Shown here: in pieces, positions 20,001 to 28,317 of the stretch
Position numbering within the stretch: the first letter of the stretch is position 1
Layout of the letters: the number at the start of each line of letters is the position of its first letter
Source of the DNA: Flexivirga oryzae
Lineage (GTDB): Bacteria > Actinomycetota > Actinomycetes > Actinomycetales > Dermatophilaceae
Direction: 5' to 3'
Assembly (NCBI RefSeq): GCF_014190805.1
Contig: NZ_JACHVQ010000001.1
Coordinates: 682,001 to 746,000, forward strand
DNA: 64,000 bases
Notes under the pieces: model-generated
Told to the model about the DNA's origin: nothing
Seen by the model: only the letters and a program-made list of their open reading frames with translations
The model's database searches: none
Program-made: the position numbers and the translations under genes

Positions 20001-23000
20001 CAGGCGGTCGCACCGTGCCGTTGATCATCGACAGCGGCTCTCCGAGCTGCGGCAGTTGGTCACCGCGACCCGTCACATAGGCCAGTGCCAACGAGCTGCC
20101 GGTGAGCCGCCCTGCGCGTCCCACGCGCTGCACGTATTTCGCGACGGAGTCCGGCAGCGACGAGAGCATCACGGTCGTCAGGTCACCGATGTCGATGCCC
20201 ATCTCCAGGGTCGGCGTCGCGACCAGCACGTTGGGGTCACCGGGGGACTGGTCGGTGCGTTTGAAGCCCGCCTCGATGTGGCGTCGTTCCACCGGGTCGA
20301 TGAGGCTGGTGTGCTCGTGAGCGTCGACCCGTCGCATGTCCGAGTTCGCGAACAGGTTGCGGTAGAACGAGTTCGGGTCGCGCGGCGCTGCCTTGAGCGT
20401 GCCTCGGCACCGATCCGTCGTGCACGGTCCACCGGCGAAGAGGTCACCGAGCTCCGGCGTGGTGGGCACGGGCGAGTGGCAGGTGTCGCAGACGACGAGT
20501 GTGACCCTGTCGCGCAGCTCCTCGTCCGACAGAGGCACGGCGCGGACCACATCCGGTGTGAGACCGAAGGCGTGGGCGCCCTTGTCGGTGTTGGTCTCGC
20601 GGACGACATCTGCCTTCGACAGTTCTTTCAGGAGCCGAGCGGCAAGCGTCGCGCCGTGTGCGGTGTTGACTCCCAGACACTTCTGCGCCCACCGGGCATA
20701 CCAGCTCTGTGGACTGGTCACTCGCACGAAGTCGCTCTTGGGATCGACCGATCCGTCGGTGATCGCGAAAGCCGGTGCACCTCGACCCGGTGGGAAGGCG
20801 GGAGCCCCCTGGTCACGGCGGCGTTTGCCCCACACCCAGATCCGACCACCGTCGTGTTGGACGTAACGACGTAACCAGTCGTGCTCGATCGCGCCGTCGC
20901 GGCGCAGGTGCTCCAGGGTGCCGTGCACCCAGCGGCGCAGCGCGGTGTCGTCGACGTGCCCGATCGGCAGCGTGTCGGTGCCGTCGGTCGCGCACGCCCT
21001 GCGGCCGAAACCGGCGACCCGCTCGGGGTTGCCGGCGTTCACCTGGACGCCGATAGACCCGGTGGCCTCCAGTGTTCGCCCGTATGACGCCTGCAGCCCG
21101 ACCTCCAACTCGATGTCGAAGAGCAACCGGCGTCGCATGGCAGTGCGACCCGACGCCGGGATCCGCGACGGACTGTTCGCCGACCAGTAGGAGTGGAAAA
21201 ACTCGTTGTCGAGCAGGGACCGGGGGACCAGCCGGTAGCGTGCGAACCCGTCGCCGTCGGCCCGACGCAACACCTCATCGGTCCACTCGACCAGCGACAT
21301 CGGCTTGTCGAGCCCGTCGCGCAACGCTGCGCGGAGGGAGAGCGTGTGCGACCGGGTGTCGACGAAGCCCGCGCGGTGAGCCGCGTCCTGGACGGAGTCA
21401 GTGAAGACCAGTGCCCGCTTCTCGCCCGGGTCGAGCGCGGCGTCACCGAAGAGCGTGGACAGGCTCACCGAGAGCAGGGTTGCGATCGCGCTGCCGAGGA
21501 AGCGGATCTGGTCGCGTTTGCCGCAGGAGGGGCAGTCATCGGACTTGGACCGTCGCTCGATGTCCTCGGTGTCGCCGTCGAGCATCACCACGGGCAGGAT
21601 GCGGCCCTCCAGCAGATCCTCGTCGTCTTCGGCCGGGGCGTGCAGGAGCAGCGCGCGCTTCCCGACGTCCAGCCAGCGCAGATTGGGTGCGTGCTGCTCG
21701 GGCTGCGGATCACCCTGGGAGCGTTTGTCCGCCACCAACGCAGCCTCGCCAGGCGCGTGCAGTAGGGCGCGGAATCGCCCTGTCTTCCAGAGGTGTTCAG
21801 CGCGTATGTTGTTGTCGGACGCGGCCAGATCCCGGCCGGTCGGTGCGAGGCTGACACCCCAGCCGGAGCGGCCGCACGATCGGCAGAAGATGGCCGGGAG
21901 GGCGATCGTCTGCGCGTCGTCGATCGGTGGACCGTCGTCGGACCACCGGAACGCCGGCTGAGCCGAGACGACACGATCCAGCCGGGTGAGCTCACGGATC
22001 CACTGGGTCACCTCGACCGAGACCGCGCCGCGGTCGGCGAGCCGGATGTGGCTGAGCGCGGCGAGGATCGTCGCGACGGCTTGCTGTTTGTCGTTGTCGT
22101 CGATCTGGCTCCCGAATGCCTGGGCCGCGAGGTCGGCCAGTGGCACTGCCTCGGCAGCGTCGTCGACGAAGGCTCGTATGTCGTCGTGCGCGCGCAACAG
22201 TGTTGCCGCAGTGAGGTGTTCGGGCGCCGGCCCCGGTCCGTAGAGTCGCCTGGCGACCTCTGCGACGAGCCGATCACCGTCGTCCTCGCACACCCGTGCC
22301 AGATCCGCGATTTCTGCGACCTCGGTCGACAACATCGAGAACAGTCGGCGGCGTCGGAGTGCGTGCTCGGTGACGGTAGTGCGGGCTGCTTCGGAGTAGG
22401 TCTCGGCGTCCACGCGTCGTTCGGTGATGGCAGCGCTGCGGTCGAAGGGTTCGCCGAAGACCTGCGCCGCGAAGTCGAGCATCGCCGTCGGGTCACCGCC
22501 GTCGCCGAGGGTCGCAGAGGTGGCAACCGGGGTCACCCTGCCGAGCGGGCACGCGTCGAAGAGCGGTCGGTCCGGGTGATCCTCCGGGACGTGACTGCGC
22601 AGCCGCAGCCCGAGCCGACGCAACAGCATGGCGACGTCGGTGCCCTGTGCACCGTCGTAGGTGTGGAACTCGTCCAGCACCAGGTAGGTGAGCGACAGTG
22701 CACTCTGCGACCACAACGGTGCGTCCTCGGGCCGGAGCAGCAGCTGGTCGAGCATCTTGTAGTTGGTGAGCAGGATGTCGGGCGGGGTGTCCCGCATCGT
22801 CGTGCGGTTGGTGATCAACCCTTCCTTGGCGACCTTCGAACGTCCTTGGCCCTGGCCGGGATTCGCATCACCGGTGTAGAGACCGGCGGTGACGTTGGCG
22901 AGCTTGGGGTCGGTGGTGATCAGCTTGGTGAGACGACCTGCCTGGTCGTCGGCGAGGGCGTTCATCGGGTAGAGGATGAGCGCCTTCATGCCGGTGATGC

Positions 23001-23397
23001 CGTCGCGCCGGGCGCGCAGCACGTGGTCGATGATCGGGTTGAGGAACGCCTCGGTCTTGCCGGAGCCGGTGCCGGTGGTGACGATGGTCGGCAGCGGGCG
23101 CGGTTTGTCGGGGCGGAGATCCTTGCTCGTCAGGTGCCGGTGCGCCTCCTCCTGGTGCCGGTACGGCGGGAACGGCGGCTGCCAGTCCAGCGGACTGTCA
23201 CCGGCGGAGTCCGCGGTGTGGAAGGGGAGGCGGAGCCGAACGTAGGGACCCTTGAAGATCCCGGAGTCCGGGTCCTGCAGGAAGTCGGTGAGTGCCTGCC
23301 GTGGCTCGGCGTCGGCGAGCGCGAAGGTCGTCGTCAGGTAGTCGACAAGGCCGTCGCGCAGCCGCAGCGCCTGCAGACTGGGTAGGAGCTCGGTCAT
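17050..23397 (-). CDS. DUF1998 SF2 helicase with nuclease-like C terminus (DruE/MrfA-like)
   Basis: A 2115-residue DEAD/DEAH helicase of the Lhr/YprA-like class that includes DruE of Druantia. Motifs: Walker A TTGTGSGKTEAFL near residue 110, LVLDEFHTYDGAQGTD near 240, TPTLEMGIDIGDL and YVQRVGRAGR near 1060-1100. Cysteine clusters (CDECGHLKEF, CEICGK, CPCQYEERAACHRCLLPF) surround the DUF1998 region, which includes HDIVPGGTGYL. After that, a segment with QTKPDFEL and AIYTDGHAYHA followed by KRERLRSQGIQVI resembles PD-(D/E)XK or Vsr-like nuclease folds, and another such segment may lie at the very end. Start ATG 23397 overlaps the stop of the methylase piece (ATGA). It probably works with the RelE-UvrD gene downstream. 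Whether it belongs to DISARM or is a separate module is open. Confidence 0.85.
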   Translation of the reverse strand: MTELLPSLQALRLRDGLVDYLTTTFALADAEPRQALTDFLQDPDSGIFKGPYVRLRLPFHTADSAGDSPLDWQPPFPPYRHQEEAHRHLTSKDLRPDKPRPLPTIVTTGTGSGKTEAFLNPIIDHVLRARRDGITGMKALILYPMNALADDQAGRLTKLITTDPKLANVTAGLYTGDANPGQGQGRSKVAKEGLITNRTTMRDTPPDILLTNYKMLDQLLLRPEDAPLWSQSALSLTYLVLDEFHTYDGAQGTDVAMLLRRLGLRLRSHVPEDHPDRPLFDACPLGRVTPVATSATLGDGGDPTAMLDFAAQVFGEPFDRSAAITERRVDAETYSEAARTTVTEHALRRRRLFSMLSTEVAEIADLARVCEDDGDRLVAEVARRLYGPGPAPEHLTAATLLRAHDDIRAFVDDAAEAVPLADLAAQAFGSQIDDNDKQQAVATILAALSHIRLADRGAVSVEVTQWIRELTRLDRVVSAQPAFRWSDDGPPIDDAQTIALPAIFCRSCGRSGWGVSLAPTGRDLAASDNNIRAEHLWKTGRFRALLHAPGEAALVADKRSQGDPQPEQHAPNLRWLDVGKRALLLHAPAEDDEDLLEGRILPVVMLDGDTEDIERRSKSDDCPSCGKRDQIRFLGSAIATLLSVSLSTLFGDAALDPGEKRALVFTDSVQDAAHRAGFVDTRSHTLSLRAALRDGLDKPMSLVEWTDEVLRRADGDGFARYRLVPRSLLDNEFFHSYWSANSPSRIPASGRTAMRRRLLFDIELEVGLQASYGRTLEATGSIGVQVNAGNPERVAGFGRRACATDGTDTLPIGHVDDTALRRWVHGTLEHLRRDGAIEHDWLRRYVQHDGGRIWVWGKRRRDQGAPAFPPGRGAPAFAITDGSVDPKSDFVRVTSPQSWYARWAQKCLGVNTAHGATLAARLLKELSKADVVRETNTDKGAHAFGLTPDVVRAVPLSDEELRDRVTLVVCDTCHSPVPTTPELGDLFAGGPCTTDRCRGTLKAAPRDPNSFYRNLFANSDMRRVDAHEHTSLIDPVERRHIEAGFKRTDQSPGDPNVLVATPTLEMGIDIGDLTTVMLSSLPDSVAKYVQRVGRAGRLTGSSLALAYVTGRGDQLPQLGEPLSMINGTVRPPATYLDAEEILRRQFLAHVIDDLVRSGHVDVPRTTGEALASTDPGTFLGTVIDRVEHDGVRLLEDFVGTFAHRDTAGIAMLRTWVLAPDGEPDTFAATVHHAAHEHRSEVEELRRRRTAVVDAIPGLRERAELPAASDDDRTAYRSAVGTAKLVKRVLSDITGSPWISGLEMRGLLPNYSLLDDTVELDAQISWIDPETERFDSDSLVIPRGSARALTELAPGAHFYAHGLELRVDGIEIGQDQAEVAHYALCDECGHLKEFEAATDPSPTSCPRCGSTGIADTGQRFDAVRLKRVFSEVRRDDAKITDNDDLRHSQRFEVLVAVDFDPARLVEQWSVEAAGLGVSHYRRLPVRWFNLGRSSNAPSTRILAGRDVAAQLFRVCEICGKLDQEAGTNSPHEHRAWCPHRTAVDEHTREFGLSRELVTQAIAISLPPSVTADQFSVPSLQAALLLGLREIIGGAPDHLRVEVVPQPLGTGDGATRTALLLHDIVPGGTGYLTDVAGAERLWAILLRAARTLEDCPCQYEERAACHRCLLPFTHDSSSVTRLDAIRALRVLLEIDEETSAHALEIDAPTWDVTDRPIDADWGESTLEQKFRNALKERLAKNTDVKESTGPNGAELRISSGGRQWRLRPQVLISQTKPDFELTASGGAGRYAIYTDGHAYHAVPAVNRLADDAEKRERLRSQGIQVIAVAWGDIDDPTRPVWLNDQVIAALRKTPQGAGISQAVVQEYAGGPLALLEGIVHNPTDPARTMLARNLPFLLAQRPGFRRGWIGPDQDLLRVADSLLAEPERELDTAGDSLIVHRSEHLVLACRLKGIAPVEVALVFDDTETAVASPDHVDAWHAWLELSNVIGLSDIEARISVRSLVEKDAKATGGAPVSTVDEAAWDGSDLGGLGSTAKRVAALLAAAGVAQPDIMSEVDGIMVDLTWREQRVAVLDAEAPADDLEDLRGSGWKVVRLDLTAPEQLAQDVRNALDEQKG

Positions 23398-25664
23398 GAC
23401 GTGCCCGCTTTGGCCGCGAGTCGACGCTCGAACTCGGCGTACGCAGTGCGGAAGTCGGCCTCCCGGTCACGGGTTGCGAACGGCAACTCGTAGACGTAGT
23501 CGAGCCCACTGCCCGGATGCGTCGCGGTGCGCTCTTCCTCGGTGATCATGTCACCTTTCTTCCGCCACACCGCCAGCACGGAGTTGGGAACGAGGCGGCC
23601 GGTGGCGTCGAAAAGGTATGGCTTCTTCGCTTTCGACCGGGCATGGTCGTTGTCTGCGAGGACGCCAAACTGGCCCCGGTATGCCGCACACAATCCATCC
23701 GCGGACACACCGAGCATCAGCGCCACCAGAGCGTCGATCTCCACCTGAGCGTTCCGGCGGTCAAGAGCACGGCGTAAGGGAGTGCCAGCCGTCCAGGTCG
23801 GGCCGATCGGTCTCTCGTCAAGACGTTCCAAGATAGCTGTGTCCGTGGCGAATTCACCACTCCAGCACTCCGTCCAGAGAGATGTGTATGCGGCGGTCAC
23901 GCAATTGAGGCGGAGAGTTCGTCCGATTAGAGCATCCAGAAGCGGATGGTCGAGCGCCACGAGGGGAAGGCGGCCGAAGTTTGCCAAGTAGATGCCGCTC
24001 TTGGGTGCCGCTCGAAGGGTGAAATCAGACAAGAGGCTTGACGAACACGCTTGGAGGACAACCAGTTCGACCAGGTTCCGGTTCGGAAGTCCGACACAGA
24101 AGACACCGTTGATGTGCGCCGCCCCCGGCGGGATGAGTCCTGAGATCAGGGTGCGTTCACCTGTGTTCGCAGCCATTGCTCGCCAGGCGACGCGATAGAA
24201 ATTGCGCGCGGGCACGCGGTCTTCGCCCCAGAGTGTGTACGCGGCATCGTAGCTGGCACGGTCACCTGCTGGCTTGTAGGCGGTTACAGGGAGACCGTCC
24301 TCGGCCAGACTCTCGAAGTCAGTACTCGACCAGTCGTTGTTATTTCGCATCGTACGGTTGACCGCCTTGTAAAGCGGATGCGAGACGTAGAGGTGCGGAC
24401 CTTGGAGAATGGCGTCACGCCACAGCGCCTCCCCCCACTTGGAGACGAATCGCCCGCGCTCACGGTCGGCTCTCTCGTGCCATCCTGCCGAGAACTCGAG
24501 GCGTAGGCTGGACGCTCGGTGCGCCTTGGACAGTCGGGCGAGCGTTCGCTCCGCAGCCAAGTTGACGGTGTAGACCATTGGCGTCGATGTCCATGATTCG
24601 GCGCCAAGCACCTCCTGCCACAAGCGCAGCGTCGACTCTTTGACGTGTTGAATCCGCGAGAGGTGTGGACGTTGATCCCAGTTGCCCCTGTTGTCTTTTA
24701 CTCCTGGCTCTTCGCCGGAGCCGTCATGTTTGAACGAACGGCCCACCGTGTCCGGATGGTAGAGCGAGGCGGCGTGGACGAAACCCACCTTGCGGTCGGA
24801 CCCGTAGACATTCACTCCATATGTAACAAGATGATGGATGTCGAACAGACGAAGCTCATTGATGTACTGCCAGTGGCGTCGCAACCGACGGTAGGTTTCT
24901 TCCCGGAGCGTCGACGCTTTCTCATCGGTGAAGTGGGACTCCATATGAATCAAGCCACTGATCCCAGTCGGAGAGGCGTGATTCCAGGCCTGGCTCATGA
25001 ACCCTCGATAGAGGTCGGGTTGACCAGTCAGAACCGGGTAGGCCGTCGAGTCTCCGAGCACGTCGCCGAGCACGGATGCTTCGGTCGAGCCGTCGAGCAC
25101 GTGCTCAACCACTCCAGGCTCAGCTAGGGCCACTTCTCGGCGCTCCGCCTTCGCTGCTTCAGAGGGTTTCGCGGTCACTGCCCACCAGGGATCGCCATCT
25201 GCGAGGAGGGACTCGACGTCGACCACCGGCCGTACCCAGGGCGGATTCCCCACCTGCAGGTCGAAACCACCGCGGGCGAAGACGGTCGCGAAGTCGAGCT
25301 CCCAGTGGAAGAAGCCCTGCTCGGTAGCCACCTTCTCGCAAACTCGCAACCACGCGCGCTTTTCAACTACCGATGAAACGGGTTGGGCACCCGCGAGATT
25401 CAGGTCATGAGTCTCGGCTTGGCCGAGTTGTTCCCAGTTGGGGGTGCCGGACCCGAAGGTGTCCATCCAGGAGTGTTTGGTGTCAGGGGCAGCACCGAGC
25501 AGATCCCGGCAGACATCGAGCCACTGATCCAGCGTTGGTGGTTCGGTCTCGGCTTCGGTGAGCGGCCAGTACCAGAGCGCGCACCAGGCATCCATCACGC
25601 GCCGGAGGCGCTGATACGCGCCGTCCGGGTCGGCCAGCGACGCCTCGATCTGCTCACGGGTCAC
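23394..25664 (-). CDS. drmMI: C-terminal part of split Eco57I/DrmMI-type adenine methylase
   Basis: This 756-residue frame carries the catalytic motif IV of an N6-adenine methylase (GGFDLQVGNPPWVRP at about residue 135) and a long target-recognition-like region, but no SAM-binding motif I. Motif I is in the preceding gene. The two frames are in the same phase and separated only by a TAG codon and ten sense codons, so they look like one protein of about 1640 residues interrupted by an amber codon. The GTG at 25664 has GGAG only two bases upstream, a poor initiation site, although re-initiation is possible. The stop overlaps the start of the DUF1998 helicase gene. Within DISARM class 1, DrmMI protects host DNA by methylating adenine. 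Confidence 0.75.
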   Translation of the reverse strand: MTREQIEASLADPDGAYQRLRRVMDAWCALWYWPLTEAETEPPTLDQWLDVCRDLLGAAPDTKHSWMDTFGSGTPNWEQLGQAETHDLNLAGAQPVSSVVEKRAWLRVCEKVATEQGFFHWELDFATVFARGGFDLQVGNPPWVRPVVDVESLLADGDPWWAVTAKPSEAAKAERREVALAEPGVVEHVLDGSTEASVLGDVLGDSTAYPVLTGQPDLYRGFMSQAWNHASPTGISGLIHMESHFTDEKASTLREETYRRLRRHWQYINELRLFDIHHLVTYGVNVYGSDRKVGFVHAASLYHPDTVGRSFKHDGSGEEPGVKDNRGNWDQRPHLSRIQHVKESTLRLWQEVLGAESWTSTPMVYTVNLAAERTLARLSKAHRASSLRLEFSAGWHERADRERGRFVSKWGEALWRDAILQGPHLYVSHPLYKAVNRTMRNNNDWSSTDFESLAEDGLPVTAYKPAGDRASYDAAYTLWGEDRVPARNFYRVAWRAMAANTGERTLISGLIPPGAAHINGVFCVGLPNRNLVELVVLQACSSSLLSDFTLRAAPKSGIYLANFGRLPLVALDHPLLDALIGRTLRLNCVTAAYTSLWTECWSGEFATDTAILERLDERPIGPTWTAGTPLRRALDRRNAQVEIDALVALMLGVSADGLCAAYRGQFGVLADNDHARSKAKKPYLFDATGRLVPNSVLAVWRKKGDMITEEERTATHPGSGLDYVYELPFATRDREADFRTAYAEFERRLAAKAGTS

Positions 25665-25694
25665 CGCTCCGCGTGACGGCTGAGGTTCCCGGCC

Positions 25695-28316
25695 CTAGAG
25701 GTCGATGGTCCGGCCCGACTCGGCTTCCGCGATCGTCAGCCGGCGCAGTGCGAGGTCCCAGAGCACCTCGACACGCTGCGCGAGGTTCTGCAGCCGCTTC
25801 AGCTGGGCCGCAGTGGGCTTGCTGCGGATCGTGCGTCGCCAGTCCTTCAACCGTTTCAGCAGCTCCGGGTCAGCCAGGTCGCGCACCGACTTCGGCACCT
25901 CGGCCGCGGAACCCCACCCGTTTGCGGGGAGCAGGAAGTGGTGGACACGCGTGCCGATCGACTTCGTGGTTTCGACAGGCTCAACCAGCGACGGCCCAGG
26001 CCCAACCAGCGACGGCCCGGGCTCAACCGCCTGATCGCGGTGGCCGAGCTTGTCGAGGTCACGTCCGGTGGTTTCGACAGGCTCAACCAGCGACGGCCCA
26101 GGCTCAACCAGCGACGGCCCAGGCTCAACCAGCTCAGTGCGGTGGCCGAGCTTGTCGAGGTCACGTCGGGTGGTTTCGACGGTTTCGACGGGCTCAACCG
26201 GCGACGGCCCGGGCTTAACCAGCGATGTCAGCGGCAGCGGCTCGGGTGCGGTCTTCAGCCAGCTCTTGTCCTTGATCCGGTGCGCGGCGTACAGCGCCCG
26301 CCGGGCGCCGACGAGCGAGTTGCCGCGTCGCAGCCGCAACCCGAACCACGGTGCCTGCAGGCCGGGGGCCATGGTGTCCAGCCACAGCGACACCTCGGCC
26401 AGCTCGACGGCCGTGGCGTTGAGGTCCACGCCGTAGACCTGGTGCAGCGCGATGTGCGCCTTGACCTTCTGCAGCTCGGCCGGTCGCCGCTCCGGATCGA
26501 TGCGTTCGCCGAGTTCGTCCTCGCGTCGCCGCAGGTACTGCTCCGCCAGCTGTCGGACAGCCTCGATGGCGAACGCTCCTGAACCGAGAGCGGGTTCGCA
26601 GATCGTCAGCTGCAGGATCTCCTCGGCAGTCGTCCGGTGGTCGTCCTGGTCGAGCAGCTCCTCCAGTGCCTGTTGCACGGTGAAGTGGGTGAGGACTTCG
26701 GGCGTGTAGTAGGACGCAGAACGTTGCCGGTCTCGTCCGGACAGCCGGAAGACGAACTCACCCTGGCGGTGGATCACCGCGTTCTGTGCGCCCGTCTCCG
26801 GGTCGACCTCCCGCACGAAGTCCCTCTCGTCGAGATGCGCGGAGTCGGCGATGGGCACGACCCACGACCCCTTCGACCGGTCACCACCGGGTGCGACCTC
26901 GTAGAGGTCAACGGGTGCGAAGGAGCCGGTGTAGGACATCAACCCTTCGTAGACCGCGCCGAGCTGGTTGATGCCGAGCTCGACGTACGAAATGAAACCG
27001 CGCTGCTGCTTGCTGCTCTCCTTGCTGAGCAGCAACTTGCGCAGCACCTCCAGGAGCGTCCCGTTGCCGAGCTGCACCTCGTCGATGAGCGCCGTCGCCT
27101 CGGGACGGAAGAGATCGGCACGCAGTGCGTTGAAGGTCAGCCCGTCCGCAGCATCGTCGGCGTCCGGGGGCGTGTGACCGCCGTCGACCAACCGGAAGAG
27201 GCGTTCCAACGACTGGTAGAGATGCGTGCGACGGCGTGAGCGTTCGTCCTGCAGCTCGGTGAGAGCGAGATCCCGCAACCGGTCCAGACCGTAACCTCGG
27301 TCGTACTCCTCGACGCCGACCGGCAGCACCTCGAGCTCGGGAGACGCCTCGGCAAACAGCAGGAAGAGGATGCGGTAGAGGTAGCGGAGCGACTGCACGG
27401 CCAGCGGCTGGGCCTGTTTGTCGGCTAGCGGCGGGAGCTCCTGCGCGCGGCGGCGACGCACCACCTCGCCGGCGATCAGCTCGATCGATTCACGCACGCC
27501 GTCCTGCAGGTCCTTGCTGACGCCGACCGTGTGTTTGACCGACTCCTCAAGGGTTTCGGCCCACCAGGTGTCGCCGGACGGGTCGGGCGCCAGGGATGCG
27601 GCATCGAGGCAGGCGAGGGCACGGTCGATCTCACCGCCGCGTTTGCCGTCGTTGCGCTCGCAGACGAGCTGGAGGTCCACGGCGAGCCAGCGGCCCTCCG
27701 GCCAGCGGGTCTTCTCCGCGATCACGCACCAGCGGCCGGCGACGACCAGCGCGAAGTCCGGTCCGTCCGCACTCGTCATCAGGGTCGACAAGGTGGTGGA
27801 CACCGAGAAGATGGTGTCCTCCTCGTCGCGGTCCCAGGCTTGCAGCAGGGTGGGGGAGTGCTTGTCGATCAGTCCCTCGATCGTCGCCGCGGGACGAGCC
27901 GCGATGAGCGCCAGCGGCTTTGCGGAGTCGAGGTTCGCCGGTCGGACGTACTCGATCGGTCCGTCGATCTCCGTGGTGAACTGACCCGTCCGGAATCCGA
28001 GGATGCCGGTGACCTTGTCGTAGATGTTCTTGGCGCGATCCAGCTCCTGACCGGTGAGGGCCGTGGGAGCCGTCATACGCTCGCCCTCGTCGCGTGTCGC
28101 GTCGAAGTCCATGCCCTCCTCTGCCAGCTCGGCGAGGTGCGCCTCCAGCTCACCGCGGGCCGCGGTGAACCGGCTCCGGGTCGACTGCTCCTCCTCGTCC
28201 CACTCCTTGCGGCGGGTGAGGACCCGCGCCTGGAAGGACTCCTTCTTGGCGTCGGTGGTGAAGAAGTGCTCGCTGATCCAGTCCTCGCCGATGACCAGTG
28301 CGTCGCTGACCGGCAT
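25695..28316 (-). CDS. drmMI: N-terminal part of split Eco57I/DrmMI-type adenine methylase
   Basis: An 873-residue frame. The N-terminal 500 residues match the regulatory or nuclease-like region of Eco57I/DrmMI methylases (QSLRYLYRILFLLFAEA). SAM-binding motif I is EPALGSGAFAIEAV at about residue 575, followed by QVYGVDLNATAVELAEVSLW. Between motif I and the stop lies a tandem in-frame repeat insertion (25968-26225) encoding GPSLVEPVETT units, which is foreign to the family. The frame ends at a TAG (25695-25697) after TIAEAESGRTIDL and continues in phase as the next gene. It begins one base after the DrmD stop. As sequenced, neither half alone has a full catalytic domain; activity would need assembly of the two pieces or readthrough. 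Confidence 0.78.
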   Translation of the reverse strand: MPVSDALVIGEDWISEHFFTTDAKKESFQARVLTRRKEWDEEEQSTRSRFTAARGELEAHLAELAEEGMDFDATRDEGERMTAPTALTGQELDRAKNIYDKVTGILGFRTGQFTTEIDGPIEYVRPANLDSAKPLALIAARPAATIEGLIDKHSPTLLQAWDRDEEDTIFSVSTTLSTLMTSADGPDFALVVAGRWCVIAEKTRWPEGRWLAVDLQLVCERNDGKRGGEIDRALACLDAASLAPDPSGDTWWAETLEESVKHTVGVSKDLQDGVRESIELIAGEVVRRRRAQELPPLADKQAQPLAVQSLRYLYRILFLLFAEASPELEVLPVGVEEYDRGYGLDRLRDLALTELQDERSRRRTHLYQSLERLFRLVDGGHTPPDADDAADGLTFNALRADLFRPEATALIDEVQLGNGTLLEVLRKLLLSKESSKQQRGFISYVELGINQLGAVYEGLMSYTGSFAPVDLYEVAPGGDRSKGSWVVPIADSAHLDERDFVREVDPETGAQNAVIHRQGEFVFRLSGRDRQRSASYYTPEVLTHFTVQQALEELLDQDDHRTTAEEILQLTICEPALGSGAFAIEAVRQLAEQYLRRREDELGERIDPERRPAELQKVKAHIALHQVYGVDLNATAVELAEVSLWLDTMAPGLQAPWFGLRLRRGNSLVGARRALYAAHRIKDKSWLKTAPEPLPLTSLVKPGPSPVEPVETVETTRRDLDKLGHRTELVEPGPSLVEPGPSLVEPVETTGRDLDKLGHRDQAVEPGPSLVGPGPSLVEPVETTKSIGTRVHHFLLPANGWGSAAEVPKSVRDLADPELLKRLKDWRRTIRSKPTAAQLKRLQNLAQRVEVLWDLALRRLTIAEAESGRTIDL
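25968..26225. repeat. 2.5 copies of a 102-bp tandem repeat inside the methylase gene
   Basis: Units start at 25968, 26070 and 26172. Each begins GGTTTCGACAGGCTCAACC, continues with AGCGACGGCCCAGGCTCAACC copies, and ends with CGGTGGCCGAGCTTGTCGAG. The period is 102 bp, exactly 34 codons, so the frame is kept; on the coding strand it encodes VEPVETT and RDLDKLGH units. This is the GTTTCGACAGGCTCAACC-type dispersed repeat normally found between genes in Actinobacteria. Its presence inside an enzyme gene is unusual. Confidence 0.9.
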
Positions 28317-28317
28317 C

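Noticed and set aside
25695..25697. Programmed TAG readthrough or pyrrolysine
   Set aside because: No pyrrolysine genes or stimulatory structure is visible and Actinobacteria do not usually use it; nonsense mutation or split gene is simpler.
25968..26225. CRISPR array
   Set aside because: Units are adjacent 102-bp repeats without unique spacers, and no cas gene is in the window.
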